Origin: Paraburkholderia bryophila | Lineage (GTDB): Bacteria; Pseudomonadota; Gammaproteobacteria; Burkholderiales; Burkholderiaceae | DNA length: 64,000 bases | Assembly: GCF_013409255.1 (NCBI RefSeq) | Contig: NZ_JACCAS010000001.1 | Coordinates: 2,604,001 to 2,668,000 of the forward strand | Reading direction: 5' to 3' | Shown here: in pieces, positions 17,379-26,075 of the stretch | How the letters are laid out: each line of letters starts with the position of its first letter | Numbering within the stretch: the stretch's first letter is position 1 | The notes under the pieces: generated by a model | Database searches by the model: none | What the model was told of the DNA's origin: nothing | What the model saw: only the letters and a program-made list of their open reading frames with translations | Translations under genes and position numbers: made by a program

Positions 17379-18286
17379 GCCATCGTTCCGTCCGCGCTCT
17401 GGCAGTCGCGGCAACGGGGACGGCGCTCTGCATGTCGGTCCTTGCCGGATGGCAGCGCGGCGGGTGGTTGTCGGAGCGGCTGGTGTGGGTCGCACTCGGC
17501 GTCGTACTGGTCGGTGGGGCGCACCTCCTGCCCGCATTGTGCCGGTCATCACCGCTCGCTGTGCGCGGCGTCGGCGCGCTGCTCTGGTGCGGCTGCACGG
17601 CAGGGGCCTCATTCGGTCATGCGACATTTTTCCTGCTGTCGCAGTCGCATGCCGGTGACGTTCGGGTCGCGGCCTTACCCGTAGCCACTGCTGCGGCACA
17701 TCGCGGTCTTACCGAAGTCATGGCGGACCGCGCATCGGTCACGACGCTACTGGCCCAATCCAATGCCCGTCGGTGTGTCGGTGACTGCCCGGTACTGCGA
17801 GGACGTCGTGCCGGACTGGCCTCGAGACTCGATGCGCTGGACGCGGAAGCCGCTGAAATCCGGCGGTATCAGTCCATCGAAGATCGCGTCGAAAAACGGC
17901 GTGACGCTGCCCGTGACGATCCGGTCACGGCCCGACTGGCGGCTCTCTGTGGAATAACAGAGGCGAAACTCGATCTGCTCGCCGGACTGGCATTTGCCGC
18001 AGTACTGGAAGGCATGGCCTGTCTGCTCTGGTGGATTGCGCTGTCGCCGGGTCCAGCGATCAAAGAAGGTGCGCCCGCCGTGGTTACCGATGCCCCTGTG
18101 CCTGAATCTGGTATGTCCGCCGCATTACCCGTCGTCACGGAGCCGAAAACTGAAGTCACAAAGCTTGCACGCGACATTCAAAACGGCTTTCTGAAACCCA
18201 CGGTCTCAGATATTCGCCGGCATCTGCGGTGCTCTCAGGCAAAGGCCGCTTTACTGCGTCGCCAACTCGGCCAGTCCATGCCTTAA
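17375..18286 (+). CDS. ICE membrane protein of unknown function
   Basis: A 303-residue protein starting in an ATGA overlap with the gp3-like stop. Three to four hydrophobic segments lie in the first 95 residues and another at about 195-215 (LDLLAGLAFAAVLEGMACLL). Between them is a soluble helical stretch with paired Cys (RRCVGDCPVLRG). The C-terminal region (about 260-300) ends VSDIRRHLRCSQAKAALLRR, which looks like a small helix-turn-helix. A membrane-anchored DNA-contacting protein is one reading. I do not recognise a named family. Confidence 0.65.
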   Translation: MSHRSVRALAVAATGTALCMSVLAGWQRGGWLSERLVWVALGVVLVGGAHLLPALCRSSPLAVRGVGALLWCGCTAGASFGHATFFLLSQSHAGDVRVAALPVATAAAHRGLTEVMADRASVTTLLAQSNARRCVGDCPVLRGRRAGLASRLDALDAEAAEIRRYQSIEDRVEKRRDAARDDPVTARLAALCGITEAKLDLLAGLAFAAVLEGMACLLWWIALSPGPAIKEGAPAVVTDAPVPESGMSAALPVVTEPKTEVTKLARDIQNGFLKPTVSDIRRHLRCSQAKAALLRRQLGQSMP

Positions 18287-18289
18287 ACC

Positions 18290-18323
18290 CGGACGCAATA
18301 GCGTCCGTCTTCCCTCTTCTTTT
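18290..18323 (+). terminator. Stem-loop with T-rich tail after the membrane-protein gene
   Basis: Arms CGGACGC and GCGTCCG enclose AATA, followed by a pyrimidine-rich tract TCTTCCCTCTTCTTTT. It could act as a weak terminator or as a leader element for the two small genes that follow. Confidence 0.5.
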
Positions 18324-18385
18324 CGCGATCACTTTATCCGGTTCGTCCGGAGGCCTGTGCTCGTCCGTTTTCTGGAGAAATAGCC

Positions 18386-18769
18386 ATGAATCAACACACC
18401 CGGCTCAAACCGCTTTTCCATCCGGGGCGCCTGCTTGCCACATCGACCACACTTAAAGCACTACACGAGAATGGCATTCCTGTTATCAGCGTCGTGCTCA
18501 GGCACATTGCGGGCGACTGGGGCATCGTGTCGGAAAACGACCGGCAGCAGAACGACCTGTCAATCGCGGCTGGCCTACGCCTGATCTCGATTTACCGTTT
18601 GCCTGACCAGACGCGCATTCTCGTGATCACCGAGTGGGATCGGTCGAGCACGACCATCGAACGCCTTGAGGATGTCGTGCCCACAAGCGACTCACACCAG
18701 CATCGACCCGCAAATCGGCGCTATCCGGTAAGGCCCTCCCCCAGTTACGTGCAGGGGGCACGCGCATGA
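18386..18769 (+). CDS. Small ICE/plasmid-related protein, first of two tandem paralogues
   Basis: A 127-residue protein with GGAG upstream of the ATG. Residues about 30-95 carry the pattern VVLRHIAGDWG, N-D-L, LRLISIYRLP and LVITEWDRSSTTI, which aligns almost position by position with the next gene. The family is common on conjugative elements, often as plasmid-related protein, and has no known function. A 30-residue basic C-terminal tail is specific to this copy. Its stop overlaps the next start. Confidence 0.72.
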   Translation: MNQHTRLKPLFHPGRLLATSTTLKALHENGIPVISVVLRHIAGDWGIVSENDRQQNDLSIAAGLRLISIYRLPDQTRILVITEWDRSSTTIERLEDVVPTSDSHQHRPANRRYPVRPSPSYVQGARA

Positions 18770-19056
18770 ACCGCTATGCAAAGGGCCCGCGTTTCCCGCT
18801 GGGGCGTCCCACCATCACGCCGGGTGCGCAGGCAGCCCTCGACGCGGCGGGCATTTCGGGAGTCGTACTGCTCGCCCGCCATGTCCATGGCGATTGGGGT
18901 GATCTTCCGATCGAAGACCGGACGGCAAACGAACTGGCGCTGCTCACGGGCAAACGCCTGCTGTCGAGCTATGACCTGCCCGGCGACGGGAAAGTCTGGA
19001 TCATCACCGAAGCTGATTGCTCGGTCACGACGATCCTGCTGCCCGACGACTACTGA
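18766..19056 (+). CDS. Small ICE/plasmid-related protein, second tandem paralogue
   Basis: A 96-residue protein whose ATG overlaps the previous stop (ATGA), so the pair is translationally coupled. It repeats the same layout (LARHVHGDWG, N-E-LALLTGKRLLSSYDLP, VWIITEADCSVTTILLP) without the C-terminal tail. The pair probably arose by duplication. It converges with the XRE regulator, ending 6 bases from that gene. Confidence 0.72.
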   Translation: MNRYAKGPRFPLGRPTITPGAQAALDAAGISGVVLLARHVHGDWGDLPIEDRTANELALLTGKRLLSSYDLPGDGKVWIITEADCSVTTILLPDDY

Positions 19057-19062
19057 CTGGCA

Positions 19063-19410
19063 TCAGCGCTTCGCGAGTCGTCCGGCCAGCCGCTCCACGA
19101 TCTCGACCACCATCGTCCGGTCGCTCCCGCCAAGCTTCCCCAGAAGCTGAGCGACGTGCCTCGCCTGATCGCTGGTGCGGCTGCTGGCTTCGGTCAGCAG
19201 ATCTGCCGCGTTGCATTCGAACAGATCGGCGAGATCCACCAGTCTCGCCACGGTTGGCATCACGATCCCCCGTTCCATACGCGAAACCGCCTCATTGCCG
19301 ATTCCCAGCGCCTCGGCCACTTGTTCCTGTGTAAAGCCGCTTGCCACGCGATGTTTCGCGATCGCCCGGCCAACTACCACGGCGAGCTGTTCCTGATCGA
19401 CTTGAGCCAT
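19063..19410 (-). CDS. XRE-family transcriptional regulator
   Basis: The ATG at 19410 follows GGAGGG and gives 115 residues; a TTG five codons upstream is possible. Residues about 10-65 form a Cro/C1-type helix-turn-helix with GFTQEQVAEALGIGNEAVSRMERG. The C-terminal 50 residues are helical and may dimerise. It is transcribed towards the end of the DUF932-YqaJ operon and away from the lipoprotein gene. A 9-bp inverted repeat at 19446-19472 lies directly upstream and is a likely binding site. A regulator of ICE functions is plausible but unproven. Confidence 0.88.
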   Translation of the reverse strand: MAQVDQEQLAVVVGRAIAKHRVASGFTQEQVAEALGIGNEAVSRMERGIVMPTVARLVDLADLFECNAADLLTEASSRTSDQARHVAQLLGKLGGSDRTMVVEIVERLAGRLAKR

Positions 19411-19445
19411 GAACCCTCCATTCAACCTGAATGGTTGGGCTACGC

Positions 19446-19472
19446 CCTCATAAACTTAAGGACTTTATGAGG
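19446..19472. promoter_or_regulatory. Inverted repeat, candidate operator of the XRE regulator
   Basis: CCTCATAAA and TTTATGAGG are perfect 9-bp arms around a 9-bp spacer that contains CTTAAG. The site lies in the divergent region between the XRE gene and the lipoprotein gene, about 36 bases upstream of the XRE start. Confidence 0.6.
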
Positions 19473-19551
19473 TGACATTAAACTTTTTAAGATGAATGCC
19501 GTTATATTTCCTGGCAGACTCCCTTCATCAGCCCAGAAAAGGAACTACGCA

Positions 19552-20871
19552 GTGAAAAAAGAACCAGGCAATACGAGGATCACCAGACTAGCGCTCGGCG
19601 CATCCCTGTGCGCGGCGCTCGCCGCCTGTGGCGGCGGCAGTTCGGGCACAAATAGCGCGACCGCCTCGACCCCGAGCGTCACCACGAACGGCACGGCCGC
19701 CGTTGGCGCGCCGATTGTCGGCGGCACCGTGTCGCTCAAATGCGCCTCGGGCGCAACGGCGTCGGCCACGACCACCACCGATGGCACATATTCCGTTACC
19801 TTGAAGTCGGCGGACTACCCCTGTGTCGCACAGGTCGCCGGTGGCAAGGCGAACGGTGCAGCCCTCGCGTCAGCGCTGCACTCGGTCGCTGCCGCGCCCG
19901 GCACGACCAACGTCACGCCGCTCACCGATCTGATCGTCGGCGTGCTGGGTAATGGAAACGCGTCGGCACTTGATGGCGCAACGTCGAGCGCCCTGTCGAG
20001 CGCGATTACGGCCGACAAGCTGGCGAGCGCGCTCACGAAGGTCCAGACTGCTATTGCAACCCTGCCGGGCAAGCTTGCAATTGCGAGCGGCTTCAATCCG
20101 CTGAATTCTCAATTCAGCGTGGGCGATGCCAATGACGCACTACTCGACCAGTATGCGGCGGCGCTCGATGCCGCGGGTCTGACGCAAGCCGATGCAGTCA
20201 TGCACTCGCAGAATGGCACGGCGATGACGAAAACGCCTTACGCGGCGATTGCCTATACGACTCCGGGCATCACGGCGACTCCGATGGGCACTTCGCTCAA
20301 TCTCGACAACACTTTCGGTATCGCTATCGCCGATCCGAATCGTGGCCTGTACGTTGCCAAGGCGAATCTCGATGCGAGCAGCAATGTCAGTTCGTTCGCG
20401 ACTCCCGGCAAGTTCACGGCCATCGTGTCAGTTCTGGGCAACCGCGTCGGCGAACTGTGCACGGCCAACGGCGTCGGATCTGTGTCGGCCAGTCAGCCGG
20501 GCCAGTACGTCTATGTGTCGAGCGATATGGTGGAAGTGACCGACCTGAGCGAACTGAACGGCAAGACCTTCGACGAGTACGAGGACTGCACGCAGTCGGG
20601 TACCACGACATTCGCCAGCAATGGTATCGCCACGTTCAGGGGCAATGACGGGCAGACGGATGCTCCGATCAGCATTGTTCAGGCACTCACTGCTGCTGGC
20701 GCTCCCGACCCGGCAAACCACTCCGTCGAGCACGCCAAGGTCTACAAGTACACCGATTCGACGGGTGCCGCACGGTACGCCTACATCACGATCAACAGCA
20801 CGACCGGCACTGACGATCCGCTTACGTTTGATACCGACACGAAATACGTGACGATCGGGCTGTCACGGTAA
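19552..20871 (+). CDS. Lipoprotein of unknown function
   Basis: The GTG at 19552 with AAGGA upstream is chosen because it places a normal signal peptide (VKKEPGNTR, then a hydrophobic run) before the lipobox LAACGGG. The mature protein, about 410 residues, is rich in Ser, Thr, Gly and Ala, with a carboxypeptidase-regulatory-like early segment (APIVGGTVSLKCASGATAS, then GTYSVTL) followed by unrecognised sequence. It is probably exported and anchored in the outer membrane. It diverges from the XRE regulator and may be controlled by it. Confidence 0.78.
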   Translation: MKKEPGNTRITRLALGASLCAALAACGGGSSGTNSATASTPSVTTNGTAAVGAPIVGGTVSLKCASGATASATTTTDGTYSVTLKSADYPCVAQVAGGKANGAALASALHSVAAAPGTTNVTPLTDLIVGVLGNGNASALDGATSSALSSAITADKLASALTKVQTAIATLPGKLAIASGFNPLNSQFSVGDANDALLDQYAAALDAAGLTQADAVMHSQNGTAMTKTPYAAIAYTTPGITATPMGTSLNLDNTFGIAIADPNRGLYVAKANLDASSNVSSFATPGKFTAIVSVLGNRVGELCTANGVGSVSASQPGQYVYVSSDMVEVTDLSELNGKTFDEYEDCTQSGTTTFASNGIATFRGNDGQTDAPISIVQALTAAGAPDPANHSVEHAKVYKYTDSTGAARYAYITINSTTGTDDPLTFDTDTKYVTIGLSR

Positions 20872-20929
20872 CCATCCAGCAGCAACCTACGCCGCGAGGC
20901 CCTGACGGGCTCTTGCGACTCATCCCGTC

Positions 20930-20964
20930 GGCGCAGCAGGCAGATTCTTCCGGCCTGCTGCGCC
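20930..20964 (+). terminator. Stem-loop after the lipoprotein gene
   Basis: Arms GGCGCAGCAGG and CCTGCTGCGCC pair perfectly over 11 bp around a 13-base loop, 58 bases after the stop. No T tract follows, so termination efficiency is uncertain. Confidence 0.55.
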
Positions 20965-21032
20965 GTTGTCTATCTGGTGATCGCTGCCGCCGTGCTGGCT
21001 ATGCGTCGATCTCAACCCAACATCTTTCACTC

Positions 21033-21890
21033 ATGAACATGAAATTCACCACTTTTGCTATGGCGGCAATCCTGAGCCTTGCACTGGCCGGCTGCGGCCA
21101 TTCTGAGGTGGATACGGTCAAGACTGCGACCATTCCGCAAGACTCAACCCATACCTACGAGACGGCCCTGTCGAATCGCGATTCATGTGAGAAAGATAGC
21201 TGGCGCACGATCGAGGACGACACGAACCGGACAGTCGTGGAATACCGCTGCGAACTGAAAAACGGTGCGGCGCTGCTTGCCGCGCTCCGGCAGCAGAAGA
21301 TCATTGATACGCAGCACGACTTCCAAGGCTATTATCGTAGCCTCGACCAGACCACTGAGCAGGCCAGCCACAATCCCGAGGTCGCGGAAAAGGAATTGGC
21401 CGACGCCCAAAGCAAGCTCGCGCAGTTGCAGTCGCAGGCCAATACAGCGAAGTCGGATGCAATCGCTTCTGGCGATCCCGGTGCGTTGCGTCAAGCCATG
21501 GTCAATCAGGACGATGTGGCGACGGCTCAACGCGCCGTCGAACAAGCGCAGCAGCATCTCGACGATGCAAAAAACACGCTCGCCGGCTTGCCGCAGGAGC
21601 GCGCCCGTTTCGAGCAAGAGGAGAAGGACGCGCTCGCGCAGATAGACAAGACATACGGGAGCGTCACCGGGGCGAGCGAGGTGTTCCAGTGGTTCGTCCA
21701 GGATACAGAGGTCGTGCCGGCCTGGTCCGGCGTCGAACTAACCAAGCAGGACGGCAGCACCGTGCGCCAGGATCGTAGCTGGAAGCAGACAATGTGGGAT
21801 TTGCTCAACCACCGGGGCGACGATCACGTTCATGCGGTACTCAACATCCCGGACAACATCGTCCCCGGCCAACAACCGTCGGCATCCTGA
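21033..21890 (+). CDS. Coiled-coil lipoprotein of unknown function
   Basis: The ATG at 21033 (or 21039) gives about 285 residues. The signal peptide ends in the lipobox LAGCGHS. Residues about 75-210 are rich in Gln, Ala, Glu and Lys with heptad-like spacing (EKELADAQSKLAQLQSQ and similar), predicting a long coiled coil. The tail is unrecognised. No clear ribosome binding site is seen, and it may be read together with the preceding lipoprotein gene. I do not recognise the family. An envelope role for the mobile element is possible. Confidence 0.7.
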   Translation: MNMKFTTFAMAAILSLALAGCGHSEVDTVKTATIPQDSTHTYETALSNRDSCEKDSWRTIEDDTNRTVVEYRCELKNGAALLAALRQQKIIDTQHDFQGYYRSLDQTTEQASHNPEVAEKELADAQSKLAQLQSQANTAKSDAIASGDPGALRQAMVNQDDVATAQRAVEQAQQHLDDAKNTLAGLPQERARFEQEEKDALAQIDKTYGSVTGASEVFQWFVQDTEVVPAWSGVELTKQDGSTVRQDRSWKQTMWDLLNHRGDDHVHAVLNIPDNIVPGQQPSAS

Positions 21891-22260
21891 TCGACAGCGG
21901 GAACGATGTAGGCCGCCGACGATGGTCGGGCATCCAGCGATCAAGGTCAAGCCTGCTACGACGCCAGGCTGAAGGACTCCCGTAGCGGCTTGGGAGATAA
22001 ACCGCTCGTAAGCCGGAATATGGCGCCGCGCCCATACGGGCGGCATTTTTTTTGCCGCTCGAAGCTGTTACCGGCCAAGATTGGGCCTTCGTCCGCTGCG
22101 TGCCGTGACATTCGGGTGCAGCTCTACTTCCGAACCGGTCAAGCAGCTCGTGCAGGCTGACGCCAGCGCAGATACTCCGTCGAGCTTTCCTATTATCATG
22201 TTCAACTAGGGTGCGCAGGCATCGGTTGCGCGCACATATAACAACCTCGACGGGGGCAGG
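21891..22260. other. Intergenic region before the OLD-type gene
   Basis: This 370-base region should contain the promoter for the OLD-type gene. A GCGGCA-T8-TGCCGC-like hairpin near 22040 is the only structure noticed, and it may terminate the lipoprotein transcript. No gene is supported. Confidence 0.4.
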
Positions 22261-24354
22261 ATGAAGTTGATCAAGTATCGGGTAACGAATTTCCGCTCCG
22301 TGAAGGACAGCGGCGATATTGATGCCGGCAACGTTGCCGCGCTGATCGGTGTCAACGAGTCAGGAAAGACGAATTTGCTGCTTCCGCTTTGGAAGCTCAA
22401 TCCTGCCCGCGAAGGCGAGATTCAACCGACATCTGACTACCCAAAGACGATGTTCGCAGATGTGCGTGCCAAGCCGGGAGACTTTCGATTCATCAGTGCC
22501 GATTTTGATGCCAGCTCTCTCAGAGACAAGCTGGTGGCGTTGACGAAACTGGATGCTGCACAACTGGAGGTTGTGCGTGTTGACAGGTACTTCGATGGAA
22601 AACATGCAATTTCGTTTCCGCAGTTTGCGCCCAAGACAACCGTCGCCGCCTCGGAGATCAAGAGCGAGTTGACGACCTTGACCACAGACGTTGAGCGAAC
22701 AGACGCGCTCAAGAGCGAAGAACCTCTCAAGTCGACGATCGTTGGCGCTGTTCGCGCTTTGGCCGAGTCCATCTGCCAAGACTGGGCTACGCAGGACCTC
22801 GATACCGCCATTGAGTCGCTGAATAAGTTGTTGCCAGACCAGCCAGCCAAGACGTCGACGATCGTTCCTCGTACGCAGCAGACGATCGACGTCCTGACCG
22901 AATGGTTGTCCCACATCAGGTCGCCTGCCCCCGAAGACGTCGAAGGCATTCGAGATCTTGTCTTGAAAGCGCTGCCTAAGTTTGTCTACTACTCCAACTA
23001 TGGAAACCTGGACTCGGAAATTTATCTCCCGCATGTGGTTCAGAATCTCGAGAGAAAGGATCTGGGGGCCAAGGAGGCGGCGAAAGCTCGGACCCTCCGC
23101 GTGTTGTTCAGCTTTGTTCGCCTCCAACCGAAGGAGATCCTTGAACTTGGCCGCGACTTCAAAGACACGAGCAATCAGAATCGGCAGCCCACCGAAGACG
23201 AGATTGCAAAAATCGCTGAGCGCAAGCGAGAGCGCTCCATCCTGCTACAGTCTGCGGGCACGACTTTGACCAAGGAGTTCAAGTCTTGGTGGAAACAAGG
23301 CGACTACCGGTTCCGATTCGAAGCGGACGGTGATCACTTCCGCATCTGGGTGTCGGATGACCGGCGTCCGGAAGAAGTCGAGCTTGAGAATCGCAGTACG
23401 GGGTTGCAATGGTTCCTGAGCTTCTACCTCGTGTTTCTAGTTGAAAGCCAAGGCGACCACGAAGACGCCATTCTTCTGCTTGATGAGCCAGGCCTATCCC
23501 TTCATCCCCTCGCCCAGCGCGATCTATCGGCCTTCTTCGATGGGTTGACCAAGACCAACCAGATCATCTATACGACGCACTCGCCTTTCCTCATTGATCC
23601 CGACCGGTTGGATCGGGTGCGGAAGGTCTATGTCGCTGCGGATGGCTCGACCGAGTCTTCGCCGAATCTGCGTCAGTCAGGTGCGGACCCGGCACATGCC
23701 GGTGCAGCATACGCCGTGTACTCGGCACTAAATCTGAACGTCGCTGAAAGCCTGCTACTGGGCTGTCGTCCAGTCGTTGTCGAGGGCGCCTCCGATCAGC
23801 ACTATCTGACGATGATTAAGGTGCTTCTTATCGGTGCGGGGAAGATCACACCTCGCCGCGAGCTGGTGTTCCCGCCCGCAGGTGGAACCAAGACGTTAAG
23901 GATCACCGCTGGAATTTTAACTGGCCGAGACGAGACGCTCCCGGTCGTTCTACTGGATGGCGATCACATGGGCAGCAGGATGGCGGCAGAGCTGAGCAGC
24001 GGCCTCTATAACGGTGAGGAGAAGAATGTCCTATTGACGGACGAATTTGTTGGCTTCCAAGGTTCAGAGTTGGAGGATTTGATTCCCCATCAGCGCTTCG
24101 TGGACGCTGTAGATCGCGTTTTTCGCGCCCCGGAACAGCAGTTCTCGGAAGTCGCCTCGATGGGAAAGCCCATCGTGCCGCAGGTTGAGGCGTGGGCTAA
24201 GCGCGAAGGCATCGAACTCACGCCGGGCTGGAAGGTGGAAGTTGCTAAGCGCGTGAAGGCCATCTTGCTGTCGAAGGGGATCGACGATGTCAAAGACGAT
24301 CTGATTGATCGATGGGTACGGCTCTTCGCCCGGTTCGAGCCGTCCGTCAATTGA
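22261..24354 (+). CDS. OLD-type AAA ATPase fused to TOPRIM nuclease domain
   Basis: A 697-residue protein. Residues 30-37 carry the Walker A GVNESGKT and about 402-408 the Walker B LLLLDEPG, followed by an H-loop (TTHSPF), as in SMC/OLD-like ABC ATPases. The C-terminal part has a TOPRIM pattern: VVVEGASD at about 505-512 and VVLLDGDH at about 561-568, giving the Glu and D-x-D metal ligands. OLD-family nucleases act in phage exclusion and in Gabija and PARIS systems. No UvrD helicase follows, so this is not classical Gabija. GGGGGCAGG abuts the ATG. A downstream companion gene of unknown function follows 274 bases later. Confidence 0.85.
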   Translation: MKLIKYRVTNFRSVKDSGDIDAGNVAALIGVNESGKTNLLLPLWKLNPAREGEIQPTSDYPKTMFADVRAKPGDFRFISADFDASSLRDKLVALTKLDAAQLEVVRVDRYFDGKHAISFPQFAPKTTVAASEIKSELTTLTTDVERTDALKSEEPLKSTIVGAVRALAESICQDWATQDLDTAIESLNKLLPDQPAKTSTIVPRTQQTIDVLTEWLSHIRSPAPEDVEGIRDLVLKALPKFVYYSNYGNLDSEIYLPHVVQNLERKDLGAKEAAKARTLRVLFSFVRLQPKEILELGRDFKDTSNQNRQPTEDEIAKIAERKRERSILLQSAGTTLTKEFKSWWKQGDYRFRFEADGDHFRIWVSDDRRPEEVELENRSTGLQWFLSFYLVFLVESQGDHEDAILLLDEPGLSLHPLAQRDLSAFFDGLTKTNQIIYTTHSPFLIDPDRLDRVRKVYVAADGSTESSPNLRQSGADPAHAGAAYAVYSALNLNVAESLLLGCRPVVVEGASDQHYLTMIKVLLIGAGKITPRRELVFPPAGGTKTLRITAGILTGRDETLPVVLLDGDHMGSRMAAELSSGLYNGEEKNVLLTDEFVGFQGSELEDLIPHQRFVDAVDRVFRAPEQQFSEVASMGKPIVPQVEAWAKREGIELTPGWKVEVAKRVKAILLSKGIDDVKDDLIDRWVRLFARFEPSVN

Positions 24355-24628
24355 GTGTCAATTCGCTCGGTGCCTTCGATCTGATGCCTCACTCGGAAGA
24401 GCACTAAGCTGCCCTTCCGTACCTTGCTGTCGTTCTAGGCTATCGGATCTATCAGCCGTAAGCATCCACAAACACGCCACGCTGTGGACTGTCTCTAGTC
24501 TGGTAGACAAGTCTGACCGGGGTCGGCAAGCTGTCCGGGTGAAGCTTCGGAGCGCCCCTCTGCGAGGGGCTACATCGTGCAACAACCGGACGAGCCGCGA
24601 ACCATTTCGAGCGCCAGTCAAGCGCACG

Positions 24629-25435
24629 ATGCACTTTTACTTCCATACGCCTATGCAACAGATGCTCGGCAATCTCCTCGGTCTATTGAAGATGTATCGC
24701 CTGAAACGACGAGGCGTCTTTTCTACAGCACCCGATCGTCGAGTCCAGCCGGATCGAAACTTCAAGCGGTATTTCGCCCTGATGCAGCAGATCTCAGTGA
24801 GATTTCGTGCCATCAGAAGGATCCTTTCATCAAGGGCAGCGTTGCTAAGGAACGACGACCTAGACAACGAAGTGCTGTGGCTTCAGCTCAGAATGATCAT
24901 TGAGCTCGCGACGTTCGGCGCGGTGGCCGCCGACGAGAAGGGGTATGCAGCTCGGCGGATGGACGCTAGGAATCCCAAAAGCTATACCGAAGATGGAAAG
25001 GTGAACAAGATCCTGCCTGCGCTCAAGTCTGTCAGTCCCATTTTCTATCTCCCAATCCCGTTGGAAGACGCCGTGATGCTGGATGATGCAGGGACGTTTC
25101 ACTTGAACAACGATAGCACGACGTTCGCGGACGCCGATCGACTGATCCAGATTCACAACCGCGCGGGCGAGCACCTTCACGCTCACAACCCGCTATCAGC
25201 CAAAAAGCACGCCGAAAATACAGCCCGCGTAAAGGCGTCGCGGCAGGCCTTCTTGGAAGACTACGCCTTCGTCTGGAGCGTGCTGAAGATCCATATGAAG
25301 GCATGCCTGGTCTTCGACGAGGCGTCTGGTCAGCCCCTCGATCGCGAGAACCCGGACCTTTTTTGGTTTGTGTATTTCGACGAGTCCATGCGCGGCCCCG
25401 GCGTGACCATGCTCAAAAGCAGTCCGAGGGATTGA
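24629..25435 (+). CDS. Unknown companion of the OLD-type nuclease
   Basis: The ATG at 24629 gives 268 residues. The frame is open further upstream but would overlap the OLD-type gene; a second ATG at 24653 is possible. The protein is soluble and mostly helical. The centre has LRMIIELATFGAVAADE and, at about 170-185, IHNRAGEHLHAHNP, where an Arg and a His five or six positions later could form a HEPN-like R-x(n)-H motif. That reading is tentative. Orientation and proximity suggest it belongs with the OLD-type gene. Confidence 0.55.
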   Translation: MHFYFHTPMQQMLGNLLGLLKMYRLKRRGVFSTAPDRRVQPDRNFKRYFALMQQISVRFRAIRRILSSRAALLRNDDLDNEVLWLQLRMIIELATFGAVAADEKGYAARRMDARNPKSYTEDGKVNKILPALKSVSPIFYLPIPLEDAVMLDDAGTFHLNNDSTTFADADRLIQIHNRAGEHLHAHNPLSAKKHAENTARVKASRQAFLEDYAFVWSVLKIHMKACLVFDEASGQPLDRENPDLFWFVYFDESMRGPGVTMLKSSPRD

Positions 25436-26075
25436 GCGAGAGAAGCTAGGTCACGGCAATGCGCCCCGCAAAAGTAGAGCGCCTAAGGCGGCGATCAATC
25501 GCCCTTGCTGCGCGACCAGATCAGGTTGTGCGCGTCGTCCTCGCCCTCGACGAAGCGGCATAGATGGTGGCCGGGAACGACGGGGCGTCCAAGGTCACTG
25601 AGAGATACGGACTGTCCGCCGTCCAACTGCGCTTCTTCCAGCCGGCACCGATGTCGAGCACGCTTTGCGCAACGAATCACAACTTTGGGTCGGACTGAGT
25701 CCGACGACGACCGGCTCAGTCCGGCCGATAGTGTTGAAAAAGTCGCTGGCCATCTCTATTGCGAGGTTTTCAGGGGTCTTCTTACCATTGACAGGTATGC
25801 GCGAGCGGTTTGTGAGCCGATCTGAAAGGTCGATTTTCACGCGGGAAAACTGAAAAACCACGCAGCGACTTTTTCAACAGTATCGGCCAAAAAGAGCCGT
25901 TGACTAGCCACAGAATGGTGCACCAGCAGGTCGCACCCGCACCGTTTATACAGTACAGTGGCCGTCGTGCCCTTTGGATAGGCAAAACTCCCGGCCGCCC
26001 CCGGGGCTTGATGCCGCAAATTGCAGTTGCGGCGTGGGCAAGCCGACGGCAATTAAAACCGACGAGGTTGACGTT
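25436..26075. other. Gene-poor stretch containing a palindrome and a MITE-like element
   Basis: No open frame here has a credible start and composition. The stretch holds an 8+1+8 palindrome (GTCGGACT G AGTCCGAC, 25689-25705) and the small inverted-repeat element listed separately. The promoter of the FAD two-gene unit should lie in its right part. Confidence 0.5.
25723..25888. mobile_element. MITE-like element, 166 bp with 26-bp terminal inverted repeats
   Basis: The left end reads GGCCGATAG then TGTTGAAAAAGTCGCTG. The right end, on the complement, reads GGCCGATAC then the same seventeen bases, so the ends match over 26 positions with one mismatch. The interior has no transposase frame. Ends containing TGTTGAAAAAGTCG are seen in several transposase-bearing elements, so this is probably a non-autonomous derivative. 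I find no clear target duplication. Confidence 0.65.

Noticed and set aside
16437..17699. A 420-codon frame antisense to the gp3-like gene
   Set aside because: The plus strand has a ribosome binding site, coupled downstream gene and family motifs; the antisense frame has none.
22261..25435. Reading the OLD-type unit as Gabija
   Set aside because: No UvrD-like helicase motifs occur in the companion or in any nearby gene.
25495..26052. Several 60-90 codon minus-strand frames around the MITE-like element
   Set aside because: They run across the inverted repeats, have no start signals and resemble no protein.
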